From Bacillota bacterium (GTDB taxonomy: Bacteria > Bacillota > Clostridia > Christensenellales > SZUA-584), in the NCBI GenBank assembly GCA_023415915.1, contig JAEZIZ010000033.1:1-7689 (forward strand): 7,689 bases of DNA, written 5' to 3'. How positions within the stretch are numbered: the stretch's first letter is position 1; each line of letters opens with the position of its first letter. Shown in pieces: positions 1 through 4,975 of this stretch. The position numbers and the translations under genes were made by a program. Below the pieces are notes generated by a model that worked only from the letters and a program-made list of their open reading frames with translations, ran no database searches and was not told the DNA's origin.

Positions 1-68
1 CGGAACTTTGGTGCCCATACTATGTGGTATCTGCAATTCCATCGCGTATGTTCTAAACTAGCGTCCAT
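1..68 (-). CDS. tnpA: IS200/IS605-family transposase TnpA, N-terminal fragment cut by window edge
   Basis: The 22 complete codons read MDASLEHTRWNCRYHIVWAP then KF. The block WNCRYHIVWAPKF matches the first beta strand of IS200/IS605 Y1 (HUH) transposases, which usually begin with a few polar residues followed by W-x-x-x-Y-H-[IV]-V-[WF]-x-P-K-[YF]-R. TnpA cuts and joins single-stranded DNA at subterminal hairpins through a catalytic tyrosine that lies beyond this window. The ATG at 68 has an AGGAGT ribosome binding site at 75-80, six bases away. The open frame runs off the left edge, so I cannot tell whether the gene is intact. The motif style is that of a canonical IS200/IS605 enzyme rather than a REP-associated (RAYT) homologue. 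Family call from motif recognition only. Confidence 0.85.
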   Translation of the reverse strand, partial: MDASLEHTRWNCRYHIVWAPKF

Positions 69-92
69 TTTTATACTCCTTTTCTATTTGCT

Positions 93-112
93 TAGAAGTC
101 GGTCAACTTCTA
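93..112 (-). repeat. Stem-loop in the tnpA leader
   Basis: TAGAAGT at 93-99 pairs perfectly with ACTTCTA at 106-112 around a six-base loop. It sits 13 bases upstream of the tnpA ribosome binding site, inside the likely mRNA leader. IS200-type elements are known to use leader hairpins to limit transposase expression. That role here is inferred. Confidence 0.5.
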
Positions 113-113
113 T

Positions 114-119
114 TTTATA
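114..119 (-). promoter_or_regulatory. Candidate -10 box for tnpA
   Basis: On the minus strand this reads TATAAA in an AT-rich setting, about 46 bases upstream of the tnpA start. No convincing -35 hexamer lies at 16-18 bases, so this is a weak call. Confidence 0.3.
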
Positions 120-166
120 GTTAAGGACTATTTTTTCTAACACAACGGCCTTGCCTTATTTGAACT

Positions 167-183
167 CCCCCGCATAGCGGGGG
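167..183. repeat. GC-rich hairpin, candidate IS left-end recognition structure
   Basis: CCCCCGC (167-173) and GCGGGGG (177-183) form a perfect seven-base-pair stem with an ATA loop. There is no T-run on either side, so it does not look like an intrinsic terminator. Its position, about 100 bases upstream of tnpA, fits the subterminal hairpin of an IS200/IS605 end. It could instead belong to the neighbouring hairpin-repeat array. Confidence 0.5.
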
Positions 184-200
184 GATTTCGCTTCGCATTT

Positions 201-240
201 ACACCCCAAAAAGCCTCACGCCTTTTTGGGGACCCCGATT
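201..240. repeat. Tandem hairpin element, unit 1 (40 bases)
   Basis: CCCCAAAAAG (204-213) pairs perfectly over ten base pairs with CTTTTTGGGG (222-231), leaving an eight-base loop. The unit ends with GGGGACCCC (228-236), itself a palindrome, so the G-block can pair with C-blocks on either side. It is directly followed by a second 40-base unit with 30 of 40 identical positions. It resembles bacterial REP-like dispersed palindromes. No protein-coding content is seen. Confidence 0.75.
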
Positions 241-280
241 ACATCCCAGCAAGCCTGACGTCTTGCCGGGGACCCCAATA
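241..280. repeat. Tandem hairpin element, unit 2 (40 bases)
   Basis: CCCAGCAAG (245-253) pairs with CTTGCCGGG (262-270) with one A-C mismatch and an eight-base loop, and the unit again ends in GGGGACCCC (268-276). Compared with unit 1, two stem pairs have changed on both sides together (A-T to G-C and A-T to C-G). This shows that the fold is what is conserved. The exact 40-base phase makes the two units a true tandem pair. Confidence 0.75.
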
Positions 281-281
281 T

Positions 282-307
282 AAAAATACGCCTGAGTGTA
301 TCAGACG
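282..307 (-). terminator. Rho-independent terminator of the DUF2975/xre operon
   Basis: On the minus strand CGTCTGA (307-301) pairs with TCAGGCG (295-289) around a five-base loop, with one T-G wobble, and is followed by TA and a run of five T (286-282). On the plus strand the wobble becomes an A-C mismatch, so the signal is better suited to minus-strand transcription. It lies 11 bases past the stop of the last gene of that operon. Confidence 0.7.
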
Positions 308-317
308 ATTTTTATGT

Positions 318-431
318 TTATTTACTGTCCTGCGATTGTTCGTCGTCAGACTGGTCTTTGTTTTCCTGTTCACTCTGCGAATCTTCTGACTTTTTCAGAA
401 AGTATTCGTAGAGATAATTAGTATCAGTCAT
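318..431 (-). CDS. 37-residue acidic peptide, translationally coupled to the Xre regulator
   Basis: The frame starts ATG at 431 and stops TAA at 318-320, giving 37 residues that begin MTDTNYLYEYFLKKSEDS and continue as a hydrophilic tail of Ser, Glu, Gln, Asp and Lys. A GGGAGG ribosome binding site (438-443) sits six bases upstream, inside the 3' end of xre. The first eight bases overlap the xre stop codon region, the usual layout for coupled translation. An ATG six bases further upstream is in frame but touches the ribosome binding site, so I prefer 431. A terminator follows at once. No known domain is recognised. The first 14 residues look like a short amphipathic helix and the rest looks disordered. 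A modulator or partner of the regulator or membrane protein is a guess. Confidence 0.6.
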   Translation of the reverse strand: MTDTNYLYEYFLKKSEDSQSEQENKDQSDDEQSQDSK

Positions 432-639
432 TGTCATCCTCCCTAAACTCCAAAATATCTCCGGGCTGGCAGCCAAGCTCTACGCATATCGCATTAAGCG
501 TCGAAAAGCGTATTGCCTTCGCCTTCCCTGTTTTCAATATTGATAAATTGGCCTTTGTGATCCCCACCCTATCGGAAAGCTCGTTAAGCGAGATCTTCCG
601 CTTGGCCATCATAACATCCAAATTAACGATTATCGCCAA
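424..639 (-). CDS. Small Xre/Cro-family HTH regulator (YozG-like), TTG start
   Basis: A 71-residue DNA-binding protein that is almost entirely one helix-turn-helix domain: ISLNELSDRVGITKANLSIL (residues 16-35) holds the two HTH helices, followed by KTGKAKAIRFSTL and the ending ELGCQPGDILEF. This is the compact Xre type regularly found beside DUF2975 membrane proteins in Bacillota, where it probably controls its own operon. The start is TTG at 639: a perfect GGAGGAGG (647-654) lies seven bases upstream, and the N-terminus AIIVNLDVMMAKRK is typical of the family. The in-frame ATGs at codons 10 and 11 would remove that conserved strand. It begins 16 bases after the DUF2975 stop and overlaps the acidic peptide gene by eight bases. 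Target DNA and signal are unknown. Confidence 0.9.
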   Translation of the reverse strand: MAIIVNLDVMMAKRKISLNELSDRVGITKANLSILKTGKAKAIRFSTLNAICVELGCQPGDILEFREDDND

Positions 640-655
640 TTATATACCTCCTCCG

Positions 656-1123
656 CTAAATTGTTAGGTCGTTTTCGTCTTTGAGCCGTATGGCCTTGTC
701 AAAGACAGCGGCGAGAGTCTGGCAGAACAGGCTCGCGAGCATCGCTATGACCGCGACGACAGGCGTAAGTATCGAAAAGTCAGCAAACGTTTTTATTACA
801 AGCACAAAAGCAATTACTGCGCAGAGGTACGATATATACTTTAAGCAACTTACGTTTTTATAAACAAACGGCGTACTTTCCAATACGGTTTTAAGCAATC
901 TATGCAGCAAAAGGAGTATGAACCAGCAGAATATGCCGCAGATCTCCAAAAACATTATCGTAATCCATATGTTCTGCGAAGAACCGGATATCTCGGAAAC
1001 ATGTGTATGCTCCATAGGAGCGAGTATGAACGGTACCGCTATCATAAGCGCAATGCCGAGTACCATTACGATTTCAAGCATGCGCTTTAAAATAAGCGGA
1101 ATATTCCATTTGCTTATACCCAT
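656..1123 (-). CDS. DUF2975 domain four-helix membrane protein
   Basis: A 155-residue protein with four predicted membrane segments (about residues 15-36, 51-74, 94-112 and 118-142), a short loop TPFVYKNVSCLKYI before the third, and the C-terminal signature FDKAIRLKDENDLTI. This pattern is that of DUF2975, a family of unknown biochemical function nearly always paired with a small Xre regulator, as it is here. I choose ATG at 1123 (MGISKWN) because GGAGGTG lies at 1127-1133. The longer in-frame start at 1153 would fall upstream of the expected transcript start near 1137. It is the first gene of a three-gene operon. A membrane sensor or anti-regulator role for the partner HTH protein is plausible but not shown. 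Confidence 0.88.
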   Translation of the reverse strand: MGISKWNIPLILKRMLEIVMVLGIALMIAVPFILAPMEHTHVSEISGSSQNIWITIMFLEICGIFCWFILLLLHRLLKTVLESTPFVYKNVSCLKYISYLCAVIAFVLVIKTFADFSILTPVVAVIAMLASLFCQTLAAVFDKAIRLKDENDLTI

Positions 1124-1143
1124 ATACACCTCCGTTTTTGGTG

Positions 1144-1173
1144 AGAATAACATACCTTAATCATTTATGTCAA
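1144..1173 (-). promoter_or_regulatory. Strong sigma-A promoter for the DUF2975/xre operon
   Basis: On the minus strand TTGACA (1173-1168), an 18-base spacer and TATTCT (1149-1144) with a TG one base before it form a near-ideal promoter with an extended -10. Transcription should start near 1137, giving a leader of only about 13 bases that contains the GGAGGTG site. It lies back to back with the rmuC promoter, so a regulator bound at 1140-1265 could affect both. Confidence 0.75.
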
Positions 1174-1258
1174 CAATTATTTATCGGTTTTCAATAAATG
1201 GATGGGCGTCAGTAACAGGCCTTTGCGTAATTGTGTACGGAAAATTACCCTCAATATA

Positions 1259-1267
1259 TGGTATACT
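1259..1267 (+). promoter_or_regulatory. Extended -10 promoter for rmuC
   Basis: TGGTATACT is an extended -10 element (TGn followed by TATACT at 1262-1267). No good -35 hexamer is seen at 17 bases, which extended -10 promoters tolerate. The predicted start near 1274 gives a leader of about 19 bases before the rmuC ATG and supports that start over the upstream ATG at 1167. Confidence 0.55.
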
Positions 1268-1292
1268 GTTTCGCGGAAAGGCGGTACGTTCT

Positions 1293-2498
1293 ATGGATTT
1301 GCCATACATAATAATCGGCGCGGCTACTCTTCTTGTGACGATAATACTTCTGATAATTACACTTTCAAGGAAACGCTCGGCCTTTGATATGGGACACGAG
1401 TTTGACAGGCTGCAGTCGTCGCTTAATATGCAGCTCGAAGACATCAAAAAGCAGAATCTCGACAGCTCGTACAGGCTGCGGCGCGAAGTGCTGGAGATGT
1501 TCAATCTGCTGGGCGGCAACGTCTCTAATATGCTGGACTTAACCGCGAAAAAGAATACCGAAAACATGGACAGGCTTAAATGCGCGGTTGAGCAAAAGCT
1601 TAAGGAGATATCGGAAACCAACGAAAAGCGGCTCGAACAGATGAGAAAAACTGTGGACGACCAGCTTCAGGACATGCTGCAAAAAAGGCTTACCGGTTCG
1701 TTCAAGCAGGTGTCCGACCAGCTTGAGCAGGTGTTCCGCAGCATGGGCGAAGTAAAGTCTCTGGCGACAGGCGTCGGGGATTTAAAACGCGTGCTTACCA
1801 ACGTAAAGGTGCGCGGCACATGGGGCGAAATGCAGCTCGGCAGCCTGATTTCCTCAATGCTCTCCCCCGTGCAGTATATGAAAAACGCCAATGTAAAGGG
1901 CAATCAGGAGCGCGTAGAATACGCCATCGTACTGCCGGGCGGCCGCGACGGCAGCGTACTGCTGCCCATAGATTCAAAGTTTCCCATGGAGGACTACCTT
2001 AAAAAAGAGGAACTGCTCGATATGGGCAGCAATGAGCTCGCTGCCGACGCGATGAAATTTCTCGCAAAGAGTATCGTTAACGAAGCGCGCAGAATACATG
2101 ATAAGTATATCAACCCTCCGGTCACTACGGATTTTGCGATAATGTATCTGCCGACCGAAGGGCTTTATGCGGACGCGATAACGCTCAAGGTGTTTGAGGT
2201 GTGTCAGAGGGAATACCATGTGACGATAGCCGGCCCTTCCACTCTTACGGCGCTTTTAAGCAGCTTCCAGATGGGCTTTCGCACGCTTGCGATAGAGAAG
2301 CAGTCGGGCGAAGTTTTAAAGCTGCTTGAATCCGTAAGGAAGGCGTTCTCCGATTTTACATACGCCATTGACAAGACGAAAAAGAGCCTTGCCGCGGCGC
2401 AGAACAACCTTGAAGACGCCTCAAGGAGGTCACGGACTATAGAGAAACGGCTACAAAGCGTAGACAGCTATGACGACACGCTTTCGATAGAAGATTAA
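1293..2498 (+). CDS. rmuC: RmuC family protein (DNA recombination protein RmuC)
   Basis: A 401-residue protein: an N-terminal membrane anchor (about residues 4-24), a long charged coiled coil (about 30-150), then the RmuC domain. Recognisable RmuC blocks are VRGTWGEMQL (from residue 173), PIDSKFPMEDY (D227-x-K229), TTDFAIMYLPTEGLYADA (from 278) and AGPSTLTALLSSFQMGFRTL (from 313). RmuC limits recombination between short inverted repeats and has been assigned to the PD-(D/E)XK nuclease-like superfamily. D227-S-K229 fits the catalytic D-x-K of that fold, though this is an inference. The ATG at 1293 follows AAGGCGG (1278-1284) by eight bases and a nearby extended -10. The frame is open back to 1167 but that part lies in the promoter. 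It is a stand-alone gene diverging from the DUF2975 operon. Somewhat shorter than the E. coli protein. Confidence 0.93.
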   Translation: MDLPYIIIGAATLLVTIILLIITLSRKRSAFDMGHEFDRLQSSLNMQLEDIKKQNLDSSYRLRREVLEMFNLLGGNVSNMLDLTAKKNTENMDRLKCAVEQKLKEISETNEKRLEQMRKTVDDQLQDMLQKRLTGSFKQVSDQLEQVFRSMGEVKSLATGVGDLKRVLTNVKVRGTWGEMQLGSLISSMLSPVQYMKNANVKGNQERVEYAIVLPGGRDGSVLLPIDSKFPMEDYLKKEELLDMGSNELAADAMKFLAKSIVNEARRIHDKYINPPVTTDFAIMYLPTEGLYADAITLKVFEVCQREYHVTIAGPSTLTALLSSFQMGFRTLAIEKQSGEVLKLLESVRKAFSDFTYAIDKTKKSLAAAQNNLEDASRRSRTIEKRLQSVDSYDDTLSIED

Positions 2499-2502
2499 AC
2501 GG

Positions 2503-2546
2503 GATCCCAGGCAAGCCGACGAGCCGTAAAGCCAACGGCTTTCCGG
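2503..2546. repeat. Degenerate hairpin element related to the 201-280 array
   Basis: The stretch ATCCCAGGCAAGCCGACG (2504-2521) matches ATCCCAGCAAGCCTGACG of unit 2 (243-260) apart from one inserted and one missing base. It is followed by a separate stem-loop: CCG-T-AAAGCC (2524-2533) pairs with GGCTTT-C-CGG (2537-2546) around an AAC loop. It starts five bases after the rmuC stop. There is no T-run, so it is not a standard terminator, although the hairpin could protect the rmuC mRNA end. Confidence 0.5.
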
Positions 2547-2562
2547 TGTAATACGGAACCAT

Positions 2563-2591
2563 AATAACATATCCGCAAAGCAAAGCCATAA
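2563..2591 (+). repeat. Upstream copy of a short direct repeat flanking the microprotein gene
   Basis: AATAACATAT (2563-2572), GCAAAGC (2575-2581) and an A-G-C-ATAA tail recur in the same order at 2963-2988, exactly 400 bases downstream, on the far side of the small Gly/Cys gene. The remainder of the rmuC-to-microprotein gap (2592-2683) holds only the candidate -10 and the ribosome binding site. Confidence 0.45.
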
Positions 2592-2654
2592 CGCTTATAT
2601 GCACCATTTATTCTCCTCCTGCGTAGTATACATTAGCCTGAATAAAGGATAACC

Positions 2655-2660
2655 TACAAT
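2655..2660 (+). promoter_or_regulatory. Candidate -10 box for the Gly/Cys/Ile microprotein
   Basis: TACAAT at 2655-2660 lies 24 bases before the start codon. The hexamer 16 bases upstream (TTAGCC) matches the sigma-A -35 at only three of six positions. The eight bases 2653-2660 also resemble a sporulation sigma-E -10, but no matching -35 sits at the right distance. Weak call. Confidence 0.3.
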
Positions 2661-2683
2661 ATATTTCAAGGAGGACGTCTTAT

Positions 2684-2914
2684 ATGGGATTTGATGGTGG
2701 CTTTGGTGGTGGATTCTTCGGTGGTAACTGCTGCTGCATAATAATCATCATCTTATTACTCTGCTGCTGCGGCGACGGTGGATTTGGCGGCGCGGGCTGC
2801 GACGGTGGATTTGGCGGCTTTGGCGGCGGCGGCTGCTTCTGCTGGATTATCATCATCTTGATACTCTGCTGCTGCTGCGGCGGCGGCCGTGGGTTCTGCG
2901 AGCCGAAATGCTAA
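2684..2914 (+). CDS. Gly/Cys/Ile-rich 76-residue protein with internal duplication
   Basis: By direct count 26 residues are Gly and 15 are Cys. The layout is a Gly/Phe segment (2-14), CCC-IIIII-LLL-CCC (16-29), a second Gly/Phe segment (30-50), CFCW-IIII-LIL-CCCC (51-65) and a tail GGGRGFCEPKC. The two Gly-Phe/Cys-Ile-Cys halves are clear duplicates in protein and in DNA (2729-2774 against 2833-2881). A full AAGGAGG (2668-2674) stands nine bases before the ATG, and a strong terminator follows, so this is a real single-gene unit. The hydrophobic cores are only 8-9 residues, about 15 with the cysteines, which is short for a membrane span. It recalls the loosely named high-cysteine 'chorion class' and YjcZ-like small Gly-rich proteins of Bacillota, but I cannot assign a family. 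Function unknown; surface, spore or metal/thiol roles are guesses. Confidence 0.75.
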   Translation: MGFDGGFGGGFFGGNCCCIIIIILLLCCCGDGGFGGAGCDGGFGGFGGGGCFCWIIIILILCCCCGGGRGFCEPKC

Positions 2915-2962
2915 ATTAGCAGCCGGAAAACCGGTCCGGGCAAAATTACATTTAGCACGGCA

Positions 2963-2988
2963 AATAACATATGCAAAGCGGAGCATAA
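2963..2988 (+). repeat. Downstream copy of the flanking direct repeat
   Basis: AATAACATAT (2963-2972) is followed directly by GCAAAGC (2973-2979) and GGAGCATAA, mirroring the copy at 2563-2591 with a two-base gap difference. Within this copy TATGC and GCATA (2970-2974 and 2982-2986) can also pair as a small stem-loop. Confidence 0.45.
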
Positions 2989-2995
2989 GTGACTT

Positions 2996-3020
2996 GAGGG
3001 CCTTAAAGAAGCCCTCTTTT
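2996..3020 (+). terminator. Rho-independent terminator after the microprotein gene
   Basis: GAGGGC (2996-3001) pairs with GCCCTC (3011-3016) around a nine-base loop and is followed by TTTTATT. It is oriented for plus-strand transcription and lies about 80 bases past the microprotein stop. Confidence 0.8.
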
Positions 3021-3022
3021 AT

Positions 3023-3044
3023 TGAAAAAACCCCTTTTTCAGGT
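3023..3044 (-). terminator. Possible weak terminator of the thrC-trpS-HAD operon
   Basis: On the minus strand, six bases past the HAD stop, ACCT pairs with GGGT (one wobble) and runs into TTTTT. The same stretch also forms an AT-rich palindrome (TGAAAAA 3023-3029 with TTTTTCA 3035-3041). The stem is short, so the call is tentative. The stronger hairpin at 2996-3016 has no T-run on this strand. Confidence 0.35.
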
Positions 3045-3049
3045 GCGTA

Positions 3050-3688
3050 TTAAAACTCGTAAAAGTCTTTTATCATATATTCAGGCTCTAACGGAACCAT
3101 TTCGCTTAAACGCCCATAGCCGTGCTCGTGCATGCATGCGTCCACGCCTGCGGCTTTTGCATACTTTAGGTCGGTGATTGAATCGCCTATCATCAACGTC
3201 TCTTTGGCGGAAGCGCCGAACTTTTCCATAAGCATGAAAAGGCTTTCGGGGTTCGGCTTGCGCTTGGGAGCGTCTTCAAATGATATTACCGCGTCGAATA
3301 TGTCGATATCGAGGCGTTTGAGTATCTTATGCACAGCGCTTTTAAACTTCATTGTAACAAGGGCGATATTCGCACCCTTTGTTTTCAGGCTGTACAGCAG
3401 CTCTTTCATTCCCGGATACAGCGTTACGTTGTCGCAGCAGAACTCGTCGTACTTCTCCATGAATATATCGACATAAGGGTCGACTTCGTCTTCGCCTAGC
3501 CCGGTAAGCTTCTGCACCGCCTTTTGCGCGCCCTGCCCTATCGCGGAGACCACCTCGTCTATGCCGGGCTTTTCAAACCCGGCCGCTGTCACGGCGGCCT
3601 GCAAAGCGCGCGCCATATCCACCTTCGTGTCGGCTACGGTGCCGTCCAGATCGAACACATACAGTTTGTATGTTTTGCTTATGCCCAT
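3050..3688 (-). CDS. HAD-superfamily phosphatase, phosphoglycolate phosphatase-like
   Basis: A 212-residue soluble hydrolase with all four HAD motifs: FDLDGT (nucleophile D13, acid/base D15), VT with T112 as motif II, K144 in KRKPNPE as motif III, and GDSITD (D169, D173) as motif IV. A helical cap (about residues 20-90) follows motif I, as in subfamily IA enzymes such as Gph and PpaX. The substrate is a small phosphate ester that the sequence does not identify. Pyrophosphatase or beta-phosphoglucomutase relatives are also possible. It starts nine bases after trpS and has only a weak AGAGAG site (3701-3706) inside the trpS end, so its translation probably depends on ribosomes finishing trpS. 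It is the last gene of the operon. Phosphoglycolate or house-cleaning phosphatase is the default inference. Confidence 0.88.
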   Translation of the reverse strand: MGISKTYKLYVFDLDGTVADTKVDMARALQAAVTAAGFEKPGIDEVVSAIGQGAQKAVQKLTGLGEDEVDPYVDIFMEKYDEFCCDNVTLYPGMKELLYSLKTKGANIALVTMKFKSAVHKILKRLDIDIFDAVISFEDAPKRKPNPESLFMLMEKFGASAKETLMIGDSITDLKYAKAAGVDACMHEHGYGRLSEMVPLEPEYMIKDFYEF

Positions 3689-3697
3689 ATTATAAAG

Positions 3698-4693
3698 CTA
3701 CTCTCTTGCGGCGAGGCCGACTTTTTTTTGCACCTTGCGCAGCATCCTTACCGCGTTTGCTTCAGCCTTCTGCGACCCTAGTTTCATTGCTTCCACAAGA
3801 TACGCCTTATCTGCGCGCACCTGTCTGTACCTTGTTTGTAGCGGCTCAAGCTCGGCGCATACTGCGTCGGCTACCCGTGCTTTAAGCGCGCTGTAGCCCT
3901 GATCCGCAAACTCGTCTTCTATCGCATCGATCGTCTTGCCTGTAACGGCGCCGTATATCGATATCAGATTGGATACTCCCGGCTTATCCTCCGAGTATTT
4001 TATCGTCCCTTCCGAATCGGTGACGGCGCGCTTGAATTTCCTCTGTATGACTTCGGGCGGGTCGAGCAGCGATATATAAGCGTTTTCGTTGCTGTCGGAT
4101 TTGCTCATCTTGTTCTCCGGTTCCTGAAGGCTCATTATGCGCGCACCCGTTTTGGGTATATAAGGCTCGGGCACGGTGAACACGTCGCCGTATATGTTGT
4201 TGAACCTTATCGCAATATCGCGAGTTATCTCGAGGTGCTGTTTCTGGTCCGCTCCCACCGGAACGAGATCGGATTTGAAAAGCAGTATGTCAGCTGCCAT
4301 AAGCACGGGGTATGTATACAGCCCCGCGTTTATGTTGTCCGCATGGCGCTCGCTCTTCTCTTTAAACTGCGTCATGCGCGAAAGCTCGCCCAAGTACGTA
4401 AAGCAGTTGAGTATCCACATCAGTTCGGCATGCCCCGAAACGTGCGACTGGAAGTACATTATGTTCTTCAGCGGATCGAGCCCAGCGGCAATAAGCAGCG
4501 CCAGCGTATCGAGGCAGCGTTTGCGCAGCTCCGCGGCGTCCTGCCGGACGGTGAGTGCGTGCATGTCCACTACGCAATAATAGCAGTTGTATTCGTCCTG
4601 CAGCGCGACCCAGTTCTTTATTGCCCCCAGGTAGTTGCCCAGCGTGAGCACTCCCGACGGCTGAACGCCGGAAAATATCGTCTTTTTGTCCAT
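3698..4693 (-). CDS. trpS: Tryptophanyl-tRNA synthetase
   Basis: A 331-residue class Ic synthetase that attaches tryptophan to its tRNA in the cytoplasm, normally as a homodimer. The N-terminus IFSGVQPSGVLTLGNYLGAI carries the HIGH-equivalent TLGN (residues 17-20), YPVLMAADIL holds D135 (equivalent to the indole-contacting Asp of the family), GADQKQHLE spans 148-156, and KMSKS is at 195-199. Length and motif order are standard, and no truncation is seen. ATG at 4693 has AGGAGG (4699-4704) five bases upstream, overlapping the stop of the DUF503 gene. No T-box leader is present because the gene sits inside an operon, downstream of thrC and DUF503 and upstream of the HAD phosphatase. Expression is thus tied to the thrC promoter unless an internal one exists. 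Confidence 0.97.
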   Translation of the reverse strand: MDKKTIFSGVQPSGVLTLGNYLGAIKNWVALQDEYNCYYCVVDMHALTVRQDAAELRKRCLDTLALLIAAGLDPLKNIMYFQSHVSGHAELMWILNCFTYLGELSRMTQFKEKSERHADNINAGLYTYPVLMAADILLFKSDLVPVGADQKQHLEITRDIAIRFNNIYGDVFTVPEPYIPKTGARIMSLQEPENKMSKSDSNENAYISLLDPPEVIQRKFKRAVTDSEGTIKYSEDKPGVSNLISIYGAVTGKTIDAIEDEFADQGYSALKARVADAVCAELEPLQTRYRQVRADKAYLVEAMKLGSQKAEANAVRMLRKVQKKVGLAARE

Positions 4694-4702
4694 GTCTGCC
4701 TC

Positions 4703-4975
4703 CTAGTACCTCTCGATATCGGAAATTTCTATTCTGTCGTCTCTGTAGAGATAGTCTATTACATCCTGCGCGCACTGCTCCGCCGCCGACTGGCTCGCCG
4801 CCGCGACCGAAAAGCACATGTCGCACAGCTGCCATTTATCCTGCTGCCCGCACTCGGCAACCGATACGTTAAACTTCGACTTGCAGCGTTCCTTTACGCT
4901 TTTTACTACCATGCGCTTTTCTTTCAGGCTTGCTGCTCCCGGTATTGCGAACGTCACCTTAAAATTCGAAAACAT
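4703..4975 (-). CDS. DUF503 family protein (YlxP-like)
   Basis: A 90-residue protein with the DUF503 core: IPGAASLKEKRMVVKSVKER (residues 11-30) and SKFNVSVAECGQQDKWQ (33-49), then a strand-helix-strand end. In Bacilli the family member YlxP sits in the nusA-infB-rbfA region, and a link to ribosome assembly or RNA binding has been suggested, but its activity is unproven. Here it lies between thrC and trpS instead. Its ATG shares one base with the thrC stop (TGATG), so translation is coupled. A GAGG site lies within the thrC end. It is followed after nine bases by trpS. Family assignment is firm; function is not. Confidence 0.85.
   Translation of the reverse strand: MFSNFKVTFAIPGAASLKEKRMVVKSVKERCKSKFNVSVAECGQQDKWQLCDMCFSVAAASQSAAEQCAQDVIDYLYRDDRIEISDIERY

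Larger units (their letters stand above)
1..190 (-). mobile_element. Left end of an IS200/IS605-type element (partial; outer boundary uncertain)
   Basis: The tnpA start at 68 is preceded, reading leftward on the minus strand, by about 120 non-coding bases holding two stem-loops (93-112 and 167-183). IS200/IS605 elements have no terminal inverted repeats and instead carry subterminal hairpins that TnpA recognises. The GC-rich hairpin at 167-183 is the best candidate for the left-end recognition hairpin. The cleavage site and exact boundary cannot be fixed from one end, so 190 is approximate. The AT-rich stretch 66-160 differs in composition from the neighbouring sequence, consistent with an insertion. 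Confidence 0.5.

Noticed and set aside
1..68. RAYT (REP-associated transposase) rather than IS200/IS605 TnpA
   Set aside because: The N-terminal block WNCRYHIVWAPKF is of the canonical IS200/IS605 type. The neighbouring palindromes made RAYT tempting, but the motif does not support it.
201..280. CRISPR array
   Set aside because: Only two units with no conserved-repeat/variable-spacer pattern. The whole 40-base unit is the repeat, and no cas genes are present.
1167..1292. A 42-residue N-terminal extension of RmuC
   Set aside because: It overlaps both divergent promoters. The ATG at 1293 has a ribosome binding site and begins directly with the membrane anchor.
2524..2546. Rho-independent terminator of rmuC
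   Set aside because: The stem is good but no T-run follows on either strand, so it was kept as a repeat-type hairpin.
2653..2660. Sporulation sigma-E promoter for the microprotein
   Set aside because: CCTACAAT is close to the sigma-E -10, but no -35 match lies 13-15 bases upstream.
2756..2986. A 76-codon minus-strand frame rich in alanine opposite the microprotein
   Set aside because: It is the mirror of GCN/TGC codon runs, has no good ribosome binding site, and the plus frame has both a strong site and a terminator.
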